64,000 nt of DNA from Bacillus sp. HMF5848 (GCF_003944835.1 NZ_RWIV01000001.1:172501-236500); one strand, 5' to 3'. Positions 1-9,653 are shown, counted from the first letter of the stretch. A program made the numbers and translations. Notes: generated by a model not told the origin, from the letters alone.

Positions 1-52
1 GAGTTAAGTAAGTAAAAAGTATGTATGCATGATTATTCATTATCTTGTGAAG

Positions 53-82
53 TTGAGTCATACCCTTATAAACCGCTACAAT
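53..82 (+). promoter_or_regulatory. Candidate SigA promoter of rocF
   Basis: A -35-like TTGAGT (53-58) and a -10-like TACAAT (77-82) are separated by 18 bp, placing the transcript start about 25 bp before the arginase start codon. A better-looking TATAAT at 91-96 lies too close to the ribosome binding site (GGGGAGG, 98-104) to be the -10. Assigned by eye only. Confidence 0.45.
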
Positions 83-113
83 AGAGGTACTATAATAGGG
101 GAGGCGTTTCATC

Positions 114-1019
114 ATGAATAAAAATGTTTCAATAATTGGGGTACCGATGGACTTAGGACAAATGCGACGTGGTGTGGATATGGGACCAAGCGCGATTCGT
201 TACGCAGGTGTTGTTCAGAGGTTGGAAAATTTAAATTATGAAATCGATGATTTAGGTGATATTGAGATAGGTAGACCTGAAAGAGTATCCTCAACAACAC
301 CACATGACAGTTTACGTAATCTGAAAGCAGTTATAGATGCAAACGAAAAGCTTGCTACGCAGGTAGATCAAGTTATTGCAGAGAAGCGATTCCCGTTAGT
401 CTTTGGAGGCGACCACAGTATTGCGATTGGTACACTTGCAGGCGTTGCAAAGCATTACGAAAATTTAGGTGTTATTTGGTACGATGCTCATGGAGATTTG
501 AACACAGCGGATACATCACCAACTGGTAACATTCACGGTATGCCATTAGCTGTTAGCTTAGGAATGGGTCATGATTCATTAGTAAACATACATAACTACA
601 ATCCGAAGGTGAAGCCTGAGAATATTGTTTTAATAGGTGCAAGAAGCTTAGATGAAGGCGAACGTATGCTACTGAAGGAAAAAGGAATACGTGTATATAC
701 TATGCATGAAATTGATAGGCTCGGTATGGCTAAAGTAATGGAGGAATCCATAAAATACTTGAAAGATCGTTGCGATGGAGTACATCTTTCTCTCGATTTA
801 GATGGTCTCGATCCACATGATGCGCCAGGTGTAGGTACACCTGTTATTGGAGGGATTAGTTACAGAGAAAGTCATTTAGCAATGGAGATGCTGTATGAAG
901 CGGATATGATTACATCAGCAGAATTCGTAGAGGTTAATCCTATTTTAGATGATAAAAATAAGACAGCAACGGTAGCTGTTGCATTAATGGGTTCACTTTT
1001 TGGAGAGAAATTATTGTAA
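114..1019 (+). CDS. rocF: Arginase
   Basis: Hydrolyses L-arginine to ornithine and urea with a binuclear Mn centre. The 301-residue protein has the standard length of Bacillus arginase and carries all three metal signatures: GGDHS (about residues 98-102), DAHGDLN (124-130) and SLDLDGLDP (about 228-236). The ATG at 114 follows a strong GGGGAGG site. It stands alone here, not in a roc operon, with its own terminator directly behind it and the SigW region downstream. Arginase upstream of sigW is seen in several Bacillus relatives (from memory). Agmatinase and formiminoglutamase are relatives, but overall similarity and length favour arginase. Confidence 0.96.
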   Translation: MNKNVSIIGVPMDLGQMRRGVDMGPSAIRYAGVVQRLENLNYEIDDLGDIEIGRPERVSSTTPHDSLRNLKAVIDANEKLATQVDQVIAEKRFPLVFGGDHSIAIGTLAGVAKHYENLGVIWYDAHGDLNTADTSPTGNIHGMPLAVSLGMGHDSLVNIHNYNPKVKPENIVLIGARSLDEGERMLLKEKGIRVYTMHEIDRLGMAKVMEESIKYLKDRCDGVHLSLDLDGLDPHDAPGVGTPVIGGISYRESHLAMEMLYEADMITSAEFVEVNPILDDKNKTATVAVALMGSLFGEKLL

Positions 1020-1024
1020 AAGTA

Positions 1025-1053
1025 AAAAGGAGCTTGGGTACCAAGCTCCTTTT
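1025..1053 (+). terminator. Rho-independent terminator after rocF
   Basis: A 13-bp perfect stem (1025-1037 with 1041-1053, 3-nt loop) begins with A residues and ends in TTTT, giving an A/U-flanked terminator that could work in both directions. It separates rocF from the convergent small gene at 1083. Confidence 0.85.
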
Positions 1054-1082
1054 ATATGTGAAATTCATTAAAAACAATGTGT

Positions 1083-1256
1083 TTAAGAGATTTTTTGGTG
1101 CTTAACCATGAGATATTGGTAATCTGCTATTAATTTATCTAGTAATTGACTTATTTCTATTACTTCCTGGGTAATAGTAGGAGTTTGTCTAGCTTTCTTC
1201 ATTAATATTTGACGATAATCTTCAATTGATTGCTGAAGTTGCTGTTTTTCTCTCAG
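1083..1256 (-). CDS. Spo0E-like aspartyl-phosphate phosphatase (probable CTG start)
   Basis: A 57-residue product containing ISQLLDKLIADY, the S-Q-x-L-D signature of the Spo0E/YisI/YnzD family. Members of this family dephosphorylate Spo0A~P and so delay sporulation. The predicted helix-turn-helix-hairpin layout and size fit the family. The reading frame is preceded by a full AAGGAGG (minus strand, about 1265-1271), and at the right spacing (8 nt) the only candidate codon is CTG at 1256-1254; the next in-frame ATG (residue 19) would destroy the first helix. Start codon choice is therefore inferred from the ribosome binding site. The gene converges with rocF and is divergent from sigW. Confidence 0.75.
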   Translation of the reverse strand: MREKQQLQQSIEDYRQILMKKARQTPTITQEVIEISQLLDKLIADYQYLMVKHQKIS

Positions 1257-1344
1257 TTTAACCGCCTCCTTGCAAAGTAATTACCCAAATAAAAAATTTT
1301 TTAAACATAATGTAAATTATTTGATAAAATAAAGTTGATAAAAA

Positions 1345-1371
1345 TGAAACATTTTATGAAGATGAAACGTA
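1345..1371 (+). promoter_or_regulatory. SigW-type autoregulatory promoter
   Basis: TGAAAC (1345-1350), a 17-nt spacer and CGTA (1368-1371) match the SigW promoter consensus (TGAAAC, 16-17 nt, CGTA). It lies 36 bp upstream of sigW, exactly where the autoregulated sigW promoter sits in Bacillus subtilis. Confidence 0.85.
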
Positions 1372-1407
1372 AACAAATATGAGCCGCATGAGCGGAGGTT
1401 TATAAAT

Positions 1408-1971
1408 ATGGACGCAGTTGTGAAGAAAAGAGTCAAGCAAGTCATCAAAGGCGATCAAGAGGCTTTTGCTGACATCGTTGAAATGTATAAGGATAAAGTG
1501 TTCTATATATGTTATCGGATGCTTGGGAATCGTCACGAAGCTGAAGATATCGCACAAGAAGCTTTTGTACGTGCTTATGTTAATATTAACAGTTATAATA
1601 TGAATCACAAGTTCTCAACATGGCTATATCGAATAGCAACAAATCTCTCTATTGATAGGCTTCGGAAGAAGAAACCGGACTTCTATTTAGATGCTGAAGT
1701 AGATGGAACAGAAGGGTTAAATCTATACTCGCAAATCGCTACTAATGATGATGGACCAGAGGAAGAGGTAGAGCAAATAGAACTGAAACAGACTGTTGAG
1801 GATGCTATTATGAGATTACCTGAAAAATATAAATCAGTCATCGTTTTAAAATACATCGAGGAATTGTCCTTGAAAGAGATAAGTGACATTTTAGATTTAC
1901 CTATTGGCACCGTCAAAACAAGAATACACCGTGGCCGTGAAGCTTTACGGGGATTATTAAGAAATGTATGA
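1408..1971 (+). CDS. sigW: ECF sigma factor SigW
   Basis: Extracytoplasmic-function RNA polymerase sigma factor that directs the cell-envelope and antimicrobial-peptide stress regulon. The 187-residue length equals B. subtilis SigW. Region 2 (about residues 15-95) includes the conserved stretch around AEDIAQEAFVRAY and FSTWLYRIATN; region 4 (about 125-182) includes LPEKYKSVIVLKYIEELS and the recognition helix LPIGTVKTRIHRGR. A GGAGG precedes the ATG. The next gene is its anti-sigma factor, 15 bp downstream, and the operon is driven by its own SigW-type promoter. Confidence 0.96.
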   Translation: MDAVVKKRVKQVIKGDQEAFADIVEMYKDKVFYICYRMLGNRHEAEDIAQEAFVRAYVNINSYNMNHKFSTWLYRIATNLSIDRLRKKKPDFYLDAEVDGTEGLNLYSQIATNDDGPEEEVEQIELKQTVEDAIMRLPEKYKSVIVLKYIEELSLKEISDILDLPIGTVKTRIHRGREALRGLLRNV

Positions 1972-1986
1972 TTGAGGTGAGCGTGA

Positions 1987-2604
1987 ATGAAATGTAATAC
2001 GGCCGAAGACATGATTATGCTTATGCATGACTATCTAGATAATGATATTACAGCGGAAGAAGAAAAGGTGCTACGTCACCATTTACAAGCATGTGAAGCG
2101 TGTCAGACACATTTTCATGAACTAAACAAAGCAGTAGCACTTATGAAAAGCTTAACAAATGTCCAGCCGTCAATTGACTTCACAGCAAATGTTATGAAAA
2201 AATTGCCGAAAGAGAAGAAGAGAGTTCGCGTTACGCGCTGGCTTCAGGTGCATCCACTATTAAGTGCCGCAGCAGTATTTTTCATTTTAATGATGGGAAG
2301 TATGTTTTCCTATTGGACGGAGGATCAACAATTTTCAGTATCTAAGCAACCCAATCTAGTAATCGAAAATGATACTGTAATTGTTCCAGAAGGAAAAGTT
2401 GTTACAGGTGATATTGTTGTTAAGAATGGTAACATTCGCATAGAAGGTGAAGTTCAAGGAGACGTGACTATTATTAACGGTGAACAGTACATGGCCTCAG
2501 CTGGACGCGTGACAGGCAACATCGAAGAAGTAAATAAGATGTTTGAATGGCTTTGGTATCATATGAAGAAGACAACAGTTGATGTTGTAAAAGTATTTGA
2601 GTAA
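1987..2604 (+). CDS. rsiW: Anti-sigma-W factor RsiW
   Basis: Single-pass membrane anti-sigma factor that holds SigW inactive until proteolysis releases it. The cytoplasmic N-terminal half has the zinc anti-sigma motif H32-x3-C36-x2-C39; a transmembrane segment follows at about residues 89-108 and the rest (beta-rich, VIVPEGKVVTGDIVVKNGN region) is extracytoplasmic. Its 205 residues fit the family. GAGGTGAG precedes the ATG. Co-transcribed with sigW and closed by a terminator, so it is transcriptionally separate from cdaA. Confidence 0.95.
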   Translation: MKCNTAEDMIMLMHDYLDNDITAEEEKVLRHHLQACEACQTHFHELNKAVALMKSLTNVQPSIDFTANVMKKLPKEKKRVRVTRWLQVHPLLSAAAVFFILMMGSMFSYWTEDQQFSVSKQPNLVIENDTVIVPEGKVVTGDIVVKNGNIRIEGEVQGDVTIINGEQYMASAGRVTGNIEEVNKMFEWLWYHMKKTTVDVVKVFE

Positions 2605-2634
2605 AAGTGCTACCGCTATGAGTAGCACTTTTTT
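2605..2634 (+). terminator. Terminator of sigW-rsiW
   Basis: A 9-bp perfect stem AAGTGCTAC/GTAGCACTT (2605-2613 with 2622-2630) runs straight into TTTT. Confidence 0.9.
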
Positions 2635-2802
2635 CTTGTAAGAAAGTAAATTGATATAATTTCAAATAGCTTTCTTCTTGGTTTTGGTTTAGTCGATAGT
2701 TGACCAAGTCCACCAACCCTCCCTAGCAACAGGATAATTAAGCGCTATTATTAATATATGATGAAAAATATGATAGACACAGGGGATTAGGAAAAGATAT
2801 GA

Positions 2803-3115
2803 TATAATACAGTAGTTAACCATAATATATAATATAATGAATAAATACATAGAAATTTTAAGTATATTTTTTAACCTAGATGAGTTGGCAAGTTATAGGC
2901 AAGTAATTTGAGGTTGTTGGCTCATGCATTTGCTTGGGGAAGCCGTAAAACGCAAACTAACAAAGAGACATATTAAGTTGCGGCTTTTATAGTCTTAGAC
3001 GGAGCCCGTCATCTGCTTGTTGCCTCTTACACAATGTGAGAGCATGAGGAAATGAGTTAATATTCTCAAGCACAACGACTGACTTGTACTTTTCTATGTT
3101 GGATAGGCTGGAATG
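2803..3115 (+). other. Promoter and long, possibly structured leader of cdaA; unassigned
   Basis: About 490 bp without a gene lie between the rsiW terminator and cdaA. A consensus -10 TATAAT (2803-2808, poor -35) suggests transcription starts near 2815, giving a leader of about 310 nt. The leader is GC-richer than the flanks and holds several pairings: AGGCAAG near 2896 with CTTGTTGCCT near 3017-3026, AAGCCG near 2950 with CGGCTT near 2983, and GACGG-AGC-CCGTC at about 3000-3011. I could not match it to T-box, c-di-AMP, SAM, lysine, cobalamin, c-di-GMP, SRP, 6S or tmRNA patterns. It could be a regulatory RNA or simply a long untranslated region. Confidence 0.4.
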
Positions 3116-3129
3116 GAGGAAGTGTGCGT

Positions 3130-3951
3130 ATGCCGGGAGAAGAACAAAATATATTTTATTATCTCGTAAATATCTTGGATATACTCCTCGTTTGGTATGT
3201 CATTTACCGTTTAATTATGGTGATTAAAGGTACTAAGGCTGTCCAGCTTTTAAAAGGTATTACGGTAATTATAGTAGTAAGAATTGTAAGTGATCTTATT
3301 GGCCTGGATACACTTCAATGGCTTATGGATCAAGCAATTACATGGGGATTTCTAGCAATTATTATTATTTTTCAGCCTGAATTGAGACGAGCCCTAGAAC
3401 AATTAGGACGTGGGAAATTATTTCAACGATCAACGTCACCTGAAGATGAGAATTTAACGGATGTGGTTGATGCGATTTCAGGTGCTGTAGAATATATGGC
3501 CAAACGTCGTATCGGAGCTCTAATTACATTAGAGCGAGAGACTGGTATGGGTGACTATATTGAAACAGGTATAGCCTTACATGCAAAGGCTACAAAAGAG
3601 TTGCTAATCAATATTTTTATACCAAATACCCCTTTACACGATGGGGCTGTCATTGTCCAAAAAAATACGATTGCAGCAGCAGGTTGTTATTTGCCGTTGT
3701 CTGAGTCTCCTTTTATTTCAAAGGAGCTAGGAACCCGACATCGTGCTGCTTTAGGCATAAGTGAACAAACAGATGCCATTACTATAGTAGTATCAGAGGA
3801 AACTGGTGCAATTTCACTCACAAAAAATGGTGAGTTATTACGAGATGTTGACAAAAAAGAATTTGGAGGTATTTTACTCCAAGAGCTACAACTAAAGTCT
3901 AAAACCACTTCCTCTACACGTTGGCAATGGAGGGGGAAAAATCATGGATAA
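3130..3951 (+). CDS. cdaA: Diadenylate cyclase CdaA
   Basis: Membrane enzyme that condenses two ATP into c-di-AMP, the second messenger for potassium and cell-wall homeostasis. Three N-terminal hydrophobic segments (about residues 10-95) precede the DAC domain, with the catalytic DGA (about 171-173) and RHR (about 203-205). I chose the ATG at 3130 over the in-frame GTG at 3124 because GGAGGA (3115-3120) is correctly spaced only for the ATG. The product is 273 residues, the usual size. The stop overlaps the start of cdaR by 8 nt, so the two are translationally coupled. In B. subtilis CdaR and GlmM both bind and modulate CdaA. Confidence 0.96.
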   Translation: MPGEEQNIFYYLVNILDILLVWYVIYRLIMVIKGTKAVQLLKGITVIIVVRIVSDLIGLDTLQWLMDQAITWGFLAIIIIFQPELRRALEQLGRGKLFQRSTSPEDENLTDVVDAISGAVEYMAKRRIGALITLERETGMGDYIETGIALHAKATKELLINIFIPNTPLHDGAVIVQKNTIAAAGCYLPLSESPFISKELGTRHRAALGISEQTDAITIVVSEETGAISLTKNGELLRDVDKKEFGGILLQELQLKSKTTSSTRWQWRGKNHG

Positions 3952-5170
3952 ATTCATGAATAGTCATTGGATTATGAAGATTGTCGCCCTACTTTTAGCC
4001 TTGATGCTATACACTACTGTTAATATTGAATTAAAAAATAGTAAAGATACGGCTGAATTCCCAACAACATCTAGTGACTTAGTGACTGTTGCTGATGTAC
4101 CTGTACAAGTGTTTTATGATCAGGAAAATTTAGTTGTATCAGGAATTCCACCTAATGTTAAAGTTACTTTAAAAGGACCCAAAAGTATTATTACACAAGA
4201 AGCGGTGCAAAAGGATTTTACAGTATTGGCCGATTTAACAGACTTAGCATTAGGCACACATATTGTTGAATTATCATACAGAGATATATCTGACAAAATC
4301 ACTGTTGATGTTATTCCTGCCGAGGTCACTGTTACGATACAAGAAAAGGTTACTCGTGAGATGAACGTTGCTATCGAACAAGTGAATGCTGATAAAATAA
4401 AAGATGGTTATACAACGGATGAAGCTATTGTTAAGCCGAGCTCTGTTACTATCACCGGTGCTAAAGAAGAAGTTGACAGCATATCGTATGTCCGCGCCAA
4501 TGTGAACCTAGAAGGGGTAGCGGCAACATTTGAACAGGAAGCAATAGTAAAAGCATATGACGTCGCAGGAAACGTACTTAACGTGACAATAGAACCTAAC
4601 GTCGTAGATGTGACAGTTCCAGTTATTAGTCCTAATAAGCTCATCCCGCTTAGTGTTGAGCAAGCAGGAGAAGTAGCAGAAGGATATACAATATTACAGC
4701 TACAACCAGTTATATCGGAAATCAGAATCTTTGGGCCGCAAAATGCGCTTGAACGAATACAAGATTTAGTCGTTGAAGTTGATGTGTCTCAAGTAAATGA
4801 AGACACAACCGTTGATATCCCAGTTGAACTTCCTAATGGTGTAGAAAAGCTGGAGCCAGAAACAATACAAGTTTTTATTGATGTTGAAGAAGAGGTAGAA
4901 AAAACCTTCCTAGCATTGCCTATAAAAGTAATTGGTTTACCTGAAGGAGCGGCTATTGACTTTTTAAATCCTAACAATGGATTTATGGACATAACGTTCA
5001 CAGGTGCCATAAGTATTGTGGAAGGCGTTAGTTCAACAGATTTTGAATTATATATAAATGTTGAAGACTTAAATGCGGGCGAAAATGAAGTAAAAGTGGA
5101 AGTTAACAGTCCGCCGAATGTATCTTGGGAGTTACCACAAGACACAGTTATTGTAGAAATTACACCTTAA
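3944..5170 (+). CDS. cdaR: CdaA regulator CdaR (YbbR-repeat protein)
   Basis: An extracytoplasmic regulator of CdaA anchored by one N-terminal membrane segment (about residues 8-27). The rest of the 408 residues is beta-rich and contains four successive YbbR domains, recognisable by recurring patterns such as [33 protein letters not shown] and [19 protein letters not shown]. The ATG at 3944 lies within the end of cdaA behind AGGGGGAA. Forms the conserved cdaA-cdaR-glmM operon. It is somewhat shorter than B. subtilis CdaR, but all four repeats appear present. Confidence 0.93.
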   Translation: MDKFMNSHWIMKIVALLLALMLYTTVNIELKNSKDTAEFPTTSSDLVTVADVPVQVFYDQENLVVSGIPPNVKVTLKGPKSIITQEAVQKDFTVLADLTDLALGTHIVELSYRDISDKITVDVIPAEVTVTIQEKVTREMNVAIEQVNADKIKDGYTTDEAIVKPSSVTITGAKEEVDSISYVRANVNLEGVAATFEQEAIVKAYDVAGNVLNVTIEPNVVDVTVPVISPNKLIPLSVEQAGEVAEGYTILQLQPVISEIRIFGPQNALERIQDLVVEVDVSQVNEDTTVDIPVELPNGVEKLEPETIQVFIDVEEEVEKTFLALPIKVIGLPEGAAIDFLNPNNGFMDITFTGAISIVEGVSSTDFELYINVEDLNAGENEVKVEVNSPPNVSWELPQDTVIVEITP

Positions 5171-5213
5171 GAAAAAATTATGGATCTTCCCTAAGAAAAA
5201 AGGAGCGATTGGA

Positions 5214-6560
5214 ATGGGTAAGTATTTTGGTACAGATGGCGTTCGTGGGGTGGCAAATAGTGAATTAACCCCAGAGCTGGCATTCAAAATCGGTCGCTAC
5301 GGCGGTTATGTTTTAACAAAGGATAAGCAACGTCCAAAGGTTTTGATCGGGCGTGACACGCGTATTTCAGGTCATATGCTTGAAGGCGCTCTAGTAGCAG
5401 GACTTTTATCTATTGGAGCAGAGGTAATGAGATTGGGCGTTATTTCTACACCCGGTGTAGCGTATTTAACAAAAGCATTAGGCGCTGAAGCGGGTGTAAT
5501 GATATCTGCCTCACATAATCCAGTTGCAGATAATGGTATTAAGTTCTTTGGACCAGATGGATTTAAGCTTTCTGATGCACAGGAAGAAGAAATAGAAGCG
5601 TTAATTGATCAAGAAACAGATACTCTGCCACGTCCTGTAGGTGCCGAATTAGGCCAGGTAAACGACTATTTTGAAGGCGGACAAAAATATCTACAATTCT
5701 TAAAGCAAACGGTAGAAGAAGAGTTTACGGGCTTACACGTTGCATTAGACTGCGCAAATGGGGCAACAAGCTCACTAGCAGCTCATTTGTTTGCTGATTT
5801 AGATGCCGATATCTCAACGATCGGATCAACACCAAACGGAATTAATATTAATGATGGTGTAGGTTCAACACATCCTGAAACGTTAGCAGCTTTTGTAAAA
5901 GAAAAAGGTGCGGATATAGGTTTATCTTTTGATGGTGATGGTGACCGCCTTATTGCCATTGATGAGAACGGTGAAATTGTTGATGGCGACAAAATCATGT
6001 ATATTTGTGCAAAATACATGAACGAGCAAGGACGCTTAAAGCATAACACGGTTGTTTCCACTATTATGAGTAACCTTGGTTTTTATAAAGCTCTAAATGA
6101 AGTAGGTATAAAGAGTGACAAAACGAAGGTCGGAGATCGTTATGTTGTAGAGGAAATGAGACGTGGTGGCTTTAATTTAGGTGGCGAGCAATCTGGACAT
6201 ATTATTTTCCTTGAATACAATACAACAGGCGATGGATTGTTAACGGGGCTTCAGCTTGTTAATATTTTGAAGGTAACAGAAAAAACGTTATCTCAGCTTG
6301 CAAGTGAAGTTGTTAAGTTTCCACAAGAGTTGGTAAATATTCGAGTTAGTGATAAACATGCTGTAACAGAGAATGCTGTTGTTAAAGCGATGATTGAAAA
6401 AGTTGAACAAGAGATGAATGGCGATGGTCGTGTACTTGTTCGTCCATCAGGTACTGAGCCACTTGTTCGCGTTATGGTTGAAGCTCCTACAGAGGAGAAG
6501 TGTCATGATTATGTCACTCGTATTTCTGAAGTTGTTCGTGCAGAGTTAGGTATAGAGTAG
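5214..6560 (+). CDS. glmM: Phosphoglucosamine mutase
   Basis: Interconverts glucosamine-6-phosphate and glucosamine-1-phosphate on the way to UDP-GlcNAc and peptidoglycan. The 448-residue protein has the phosphoserine loop ISASHNP (about residues 98-104), the Mg loop DGDGDR (about 240-245), the sugar-binding GGEQSGH and the C-terminal phosphate-binding [16 protein letters not shown] precedes the ATG. It is last in the cdaA-cdaR-glmM operon, 43 bp after cdaR, and a strong terminator follows. GlmM is also a known inhibitor of CdaA, which links wall precursor supply to c-di-AMP. Confidence 0.97.
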   Translation: MGKYFGTDGVRGVANSELTPELAFKIGRYGGYVLTKDKQRPKVLIGRDTRISGHMLEGALVAGLLSIGAEVMRLGVISTPGVAYLTKALGAEAGVMISASHNPVADNGIKFFGPDGFKLSDAQEEEIEALIDQETDTLPRPVGAELGQVNDYFEGGQKYLQFLKQTVEEEFTGLHVALDCANGATSSLAAHLFADLDADISTIGSTPNGININDGVGSTHPETLAAFVKEKGADIGLSFDGDGDRLIAIDENGEIVDGDKIMYICAKYMNEQGRLKHNTVVSTIMSNLGFYKALNEVGIKSDKTKVGDRYVVEEMRRGGFNLGGEQSGHIIFLEYNTTGDGLLTGLQLVNILKVTEKTLSQLASEVVKFPQELVNIRVSDKHAVTENAVVKAMIEKVEQEMNGDGRVLVRPSGTEPLVRVMVEAPTEEKCHDYVTRISEVVRAELGIE

Positions 6561-6567
6561 AATACGT

Positions 6568-6604
6568 AAAAAGTCACCTTGAAGTATGTTCAAGGTGACT
6601 TTTT
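6568..6604 (+). terminator. Terminator of cdaA-cdaR-glmM
   Basis: A 16-bp perfect stem (6568-6583 with 6589-6604, 5-nt loop) with A residues at its base and U residues at its end. Confidence 0.92.
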
Positions 6605-6734
6605 ATATATTGGTAAAGAGATGCTGGCTAATAAATACCCAAAAAGCAGACTAGCCATACGCACATTTTTCATAATCAAGCACAACAAAGCCCAATTAAA
6701 CATAAAGTAAAAGTGTAATGTAAAAAAAATGAAA

Positions 6735-6764
6735 TTGACGAAATGATTCACTCTAGTGTATTAT
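6735..6764 (+). promoter_or_regulatory. SigA promoter of glmS
   Basis: TTGACG (6735-6740) and TATTAT (6759-6764) are separated by 18 bp. Transcription from here would begin about 55 nt before the ribozyme cleavage site, giving the usual short 5' piece. Confidence 0.7.
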
Positions 6765-6826
6765 TAAGCGTGATATTTTAATAGATAGACAGGAGGGTAG
6801 AACAACTAAGCAACTGACTTTTAAAA

Positions 6827-6988
6827 GCGCCAGAGCTGAACGACCGGACGATATAAAGTTCAGCTGACGAGGTGGAGGTTTATCGAGAATTCGGCGGATG
6901 CCTCCCGGTTGACATGTAGGTCACGACCGTAAGTTTACTCGAAAACATAGGGGCAACCCTTTGCACAAACGAGTGTAACAATAGACCA
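6827..6988 (+). ncRNA. glmS self-cleaving ribozyme-riboswitch
   Basis: The glmS ribozyme uses glucosamine-6-phosphate as a cofactor to cut its own mRNA, which is then degraded. The core is unmistakable: AAAAGCGCCAGA at 6823-6834 with the scissile bond between A6826 and G6827, then GACGAGGTGGAGGTTTATCG and ATTCGGCGGATGCCTCCCGG (6868-6910), which form the double-pseudoknot core. The accessory arm TTTACTCG.../CGAGTGTAA and the AGGTC/GACC pairing close at about 6988. Cleavage when the product is abundant gives feedback control of glmS. The leader ends with GGAGG at about 7051. Confidence 0.95.
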
Positions 6989-7063
6989 CGACTATCAAAC
7001 TAGTGTGGGGCAGTTGAAGCCCCTTGGTTTCCTGTCCCCCTATATATTAGGAGGAAATTTAAT

Positions 7064-8866
7064 ATGTGCGGAATTGTAGGATATATTGGACAACAAGATG
7101 CAAAGGAAATTTTACTAAAGGGCTTAGAGAAGCTTGAGTATAGAGGCTATGACTCAGCGGGGATTGCAGTTTTAAATGAATCGGGTGCCCATGTTTTTAA
7201 AGAAAAAGGTCGTATCGCTATTTTACGTGAAACAGTAGATGAATCTGTACAGGCTCCTGTTGGGATTGGTCATACAAGATGGGCTACTCATGGTGAACCA
7301 TCTCGAGTAAATGCGCATCCACATCAAAGTACGTCAGCACGTTTTACTCTTGTTCACAATGGTGTTATAGAAAACTACAGCCAGCTTATTCGTGAGCATC
7401 TACAAGGTGTTACGTTAAAAAGTGACACAGATACAGAAGTAATCGTGCAACTAATTGAGAAAAAAGTAGATACTGGTCTAACCGTAGAGGAAGCATTCCG
7501 TGGCACGTTAGCAGAACTAAAAGGTTCATACGCTATTGCTTTATTGGATGAGCAAAACAAGGATGTTATCTATGTTGGGAAAAACAAAAGCCCACTTTTA
7601 GTTGGGTTAGGAGATAACTTTAACGTTGTGGCTAGTGATGCTATGGCCATGCTACAGGTGACAGATCAGTACGTTGAATTAATGGATAAAGAAATGGTTC
7701 TTGTTTCAAAGCAAGAAGTTACTATTAAAAATCTTCAAGGTGAGGTCATGGAACGTGCACCTTACACAGCTGAATTAGATGCAAGTGATATTGAAAAAGG
7801 CACATACCCACACTATATGTTAAAAGAAATCGATGAACAGCCATTAGTTATTCGTCGCCTTGTACAAAAATATCAAGATGATAACGGGACTTTAACGATT
7901 GAGCAAGATATTCTTGATGCTATGAATGATGCAGATCGCATCTATATCGTAGCAGCAGGTACGAGTTATCATGCTGGGCTTGTAGGTAAGCAATTAATTG
8001 AAAAGGTCGCAAGTATTCCTGTAGAAGTGCATGTAGCTAGTGAATTCTCATATAACATGCCAATTCTAAGCAAAAATCCACTGTTTATTTTTATCTCACA
8101 AAGTGGAGAAACAGCGGATAGTCGTTCAGTGCTTGTACAAGTGAAAGAGTTAGGTTATAAAGCACTAACAATCACAAATGTACCTGGCTCTACACTTTCT
8201 CGTGAGGCTGATTATACGTTATTATTACATGCTGGACCTGAAATCGCTGTTGCATCAACAAAGGCTTATACAGCACAAATTGCGGTTTTAGCTATTTTAG
8301 CAGCGGTCACAGCTGAATCACGTGGATTAACGGTTGAATTTGACCTTGTAAAAGAATTAGGTATCGTTGCAAACAGTATGGAAACACTTGTAGACGCAAA
8401 AGAAGAAATGGAACAAATAGCTCGTGAATATTTATCTACGACACGAAACTGCTTCTTTATTGGTCGTGCTGTAGATTATTATGTAGGCCTAGAAGGCTCA
8501 TTGAAGCTTAAAGAGATCTCTTACATTCAAGCAGAAGGCTTTGCTGGAGGAGAGTTAAAGCATGGTACAATCGCTTTAATTGAAAAAGGTACACCAGTTA
8601 TTGCATTAGCTACAGTGGAACACGTAAACTTAAGTATTCGTGGTAACGTGAAAGAAGTAGCAGCACGTGGTGCGAATCCGTGTGTGATTGCGCTAAAAGG
8701 TTTAGAGGAAGAGGATGACCGTTACGTATTACCAGAAGTTCATCCAGCATTAACACCTCTTGTATCAGTTGTACCATTACAATTAATATCTTACTACGCT
8801 GCTTTACACCGTGGCTGTGACGTAGATAAGCCACGTAACTTAGCGAAGAGTGTAACAGTAGAATAA
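7064..8866 (+). CDS. glmS: Glutamine--fructose-6-phosphate aminotransferase (isomerizing)
   Basis: Makes glucosamine-6-phosphate from fructose-6-phosphate and glutamine, the first step of amino-sugar synthesis. The N-terminal glutaminase domain begins MCGIVGYIG, with Cys2 as nucleophile after Met removal, followed by HTRWATHG and the HNG(V)IEN loop. Two SIS domains (about 285-430 and 455-590) bind the sugar phosphate, with SQSGETADS and the C-terminal [13 protein letters not shown]. Its 600 residues match the family. TAGGAGG precedes the ATG. Monocistronic, under the ribozyme upstream. Confidence 0.98.
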   Translation: MCGIVGYIGQQDAKEILLKGLEKLEYRGYDSAGIAVLNESGAHVFKEKGRIAILRETVDESVQAPVGIGHTRWATHGEPSRVNAHPHQSTSARFTLVHNGVIENYSQLIREHLQGVTLKSDTDTEVIVQLIEKKVDTGLTVEEAFRGTLAELKGSYAIALLDEQNKDVIYVGKNKSPLLVGLGDNFNVVASDAMAMLQVTDQYVELMDKEMVLVSKQEVTIKNLQGEVMERAPYTAELDASDIEKGTYPHYMLKEIDEQPLVIRRLVQKYQDDNGTLTIEQDILDAMNDADRIYIVAAGTSYHAGLVGKQLIEKVASIPVEVHVASEFSYNMPILSKNPLFIFISQSGETADSRSVLVQVKELGYKALTITNVPGSTLSREADYTLLLHAGPEIAVASTKAYTAQIAVLAILAAVTAESRGLTVEFDLVKELGIVANSMETLVDAKEEMEQIAREYLSTTRNCFFIGRAVDYYVGLEGSLKLKEISYIQAEGFAGGELKHGTIALIEKGTPVIALATVEHVNLSIRGNVKEVAARGANPCVIALKGLEEEDDRYVLPEVHPALTPLVSVVPLQLISYYAALHRGCDVDKPRNLAKSVTVE

Positions 8867-8880
8867 TATATGATGTACAT

Positions 8881-8909
8881 AAAAAGCATGGCTGTGGCCG
8901 TGCTTTTTA
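8881..8909 (+). terminator. Terminator of glmS
   Basis: A 12-bp stem with one G-U pair (8881-8892 with 8897-8908) ends in TTTTT. The A-rich base could also stop the convergent gene at 8928. Confidence 0.88.
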
Positions 8910-8927
8910 TGTTGTATATGAGTCTTG

Positions 8928-9233
8928 TTATAAGTATGTGTATGAGACTCTTGGCTCTGAATTAATGAAAAGCTGTCCATTCTTTTCGTCTACCCCTACT
9001 CGAAAAGTGTTAGGGTTACCTGAAATAAGAATGTCAGCAACTAGTTGTGTATCGGTTTGTTGTTGCTGCTCTTTAATTTTATATTGAATATATGAATGCG
9101 TGCCAACATGAAAACGACGTCGTATTTTAAAGTGTTTATTCTCACAAAATAATGTCTCATGTAAGGTTTCACTAGTAAGTTCTTTACCAATAAGTGAACT
9201 TAACCTTTCAATAACATCCGCGTTTTTAATCAT
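8928..9233 (-). CDS. Conserved-looking hypothetical protein
   Basis: A 101-residue soluble protein with no signal peptide or membrane segment. It starts MIKNADVIERLSSLIGKEL behind GGAAAGG and is predicted as an N-terminal helix followed by alternating strands, with a Gln run (QQQQ) in the middle and a C-terminal beta-hairpin-like end. I do not recognise a family. Codon use and ribosome binding site look real. It is convergent with glmS and shares its terminator. No functional claim is made. Confidence 0.6.
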   Translation of the reverse strand: MIKNADVIERLSSLIGKELTSETLHETLFCENKHFKIRRRFHVGTHSYIQYKIKEQQQQTDTQLVADILISGNPNTFRVGVDEKNGQLFINSEPRVSYTYL

Positions 9234-9426
9234 ACATATCTTTCCTTTCCTGACTATACCTATATTTATCTATATACATTTATTTTAAACATAGAGTGAC
9301 AGGATGCAATAGTCTTTGACATGTGAACGATTTACTCCCGGGCCTGACCAATTAATCGTAAGCTAATAAGACATATAACTTAGTAATCTAAAAGGCCTCA
9401 ATTAGCTAAACGTTAAATTAATGTAA

Positions 9427-9480
9427 TTGACAAATTATTGATTGCCTTATAGTATTATTATATAGACCGATTGGTATATT
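9427..9480 (+). promoter_or_regulatory. Promoter with LmrA/YxaF-like operator (site A) before the NmrA-like gene
   Basis: TTGACA (9427-9432), 17 bp, TAGTAT (9450-9455), then the palindromic TATAGACCGATTGGTATA at 9461-9478, where RNA polymerase would start. The same 18 bases occur at 41811-41828 before the TetR gene. Read on the minus strand, the site fits the published B. subtilis LmrA/YxaF box (AWTATAtagaNYGgTCTA, recalled from memory) at 15 of 18 positions, all mismatches at the less conserved ones. Confidence 0.7.
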
Positions 9481-9562
9481 ATGTTAAGATAATCAAGTTT
9501 CACACATACATGTACTAAAGCTTACGTCTCCCATGGAGTGAACGGAGACATTTATTGCATTA

Positions 9563-9580
9563 ATTATATAGACTGGTCTA
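9563..9580 (+). promoter_or_regulatory. LmrA/YxaF-like operator (site B)
   Basis: ATTATATAGACTGGTCTA matches the recalled LmrA/YxaF box at all 18 positions and contains the perfect TAGAC-N2-GTCTA palindrome. It lies about 100 bp downstream of site A and 73 bp before the NmrA-like gene. Its near-twin is at 42441-42458. Two spaced operators suggest cooperative repression or looping. Confidence 0.72.
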
Positions 9581-9653
9581 ATTAGATTACTAACAGCAAC
9601 AAATGAGATATATATGGAACTATAGCAAATAATATAGTAAATGAGGGATTAAG

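Noticed and set aside
91-96. TATAAT as -10 of rocF
   Set aside because: Transcription would start inside the ribosome binding site; the TACAAT at 77-82 is better placed.
2803-3115. T-box, tmRNA, SRP RNA or c-di-AMP riboswitch before cdaA
   Set aside because: The diagnostic motifs (AGGGTGGNACCGCG, tmRNA ends, SRP core, ydaO core) are absent.
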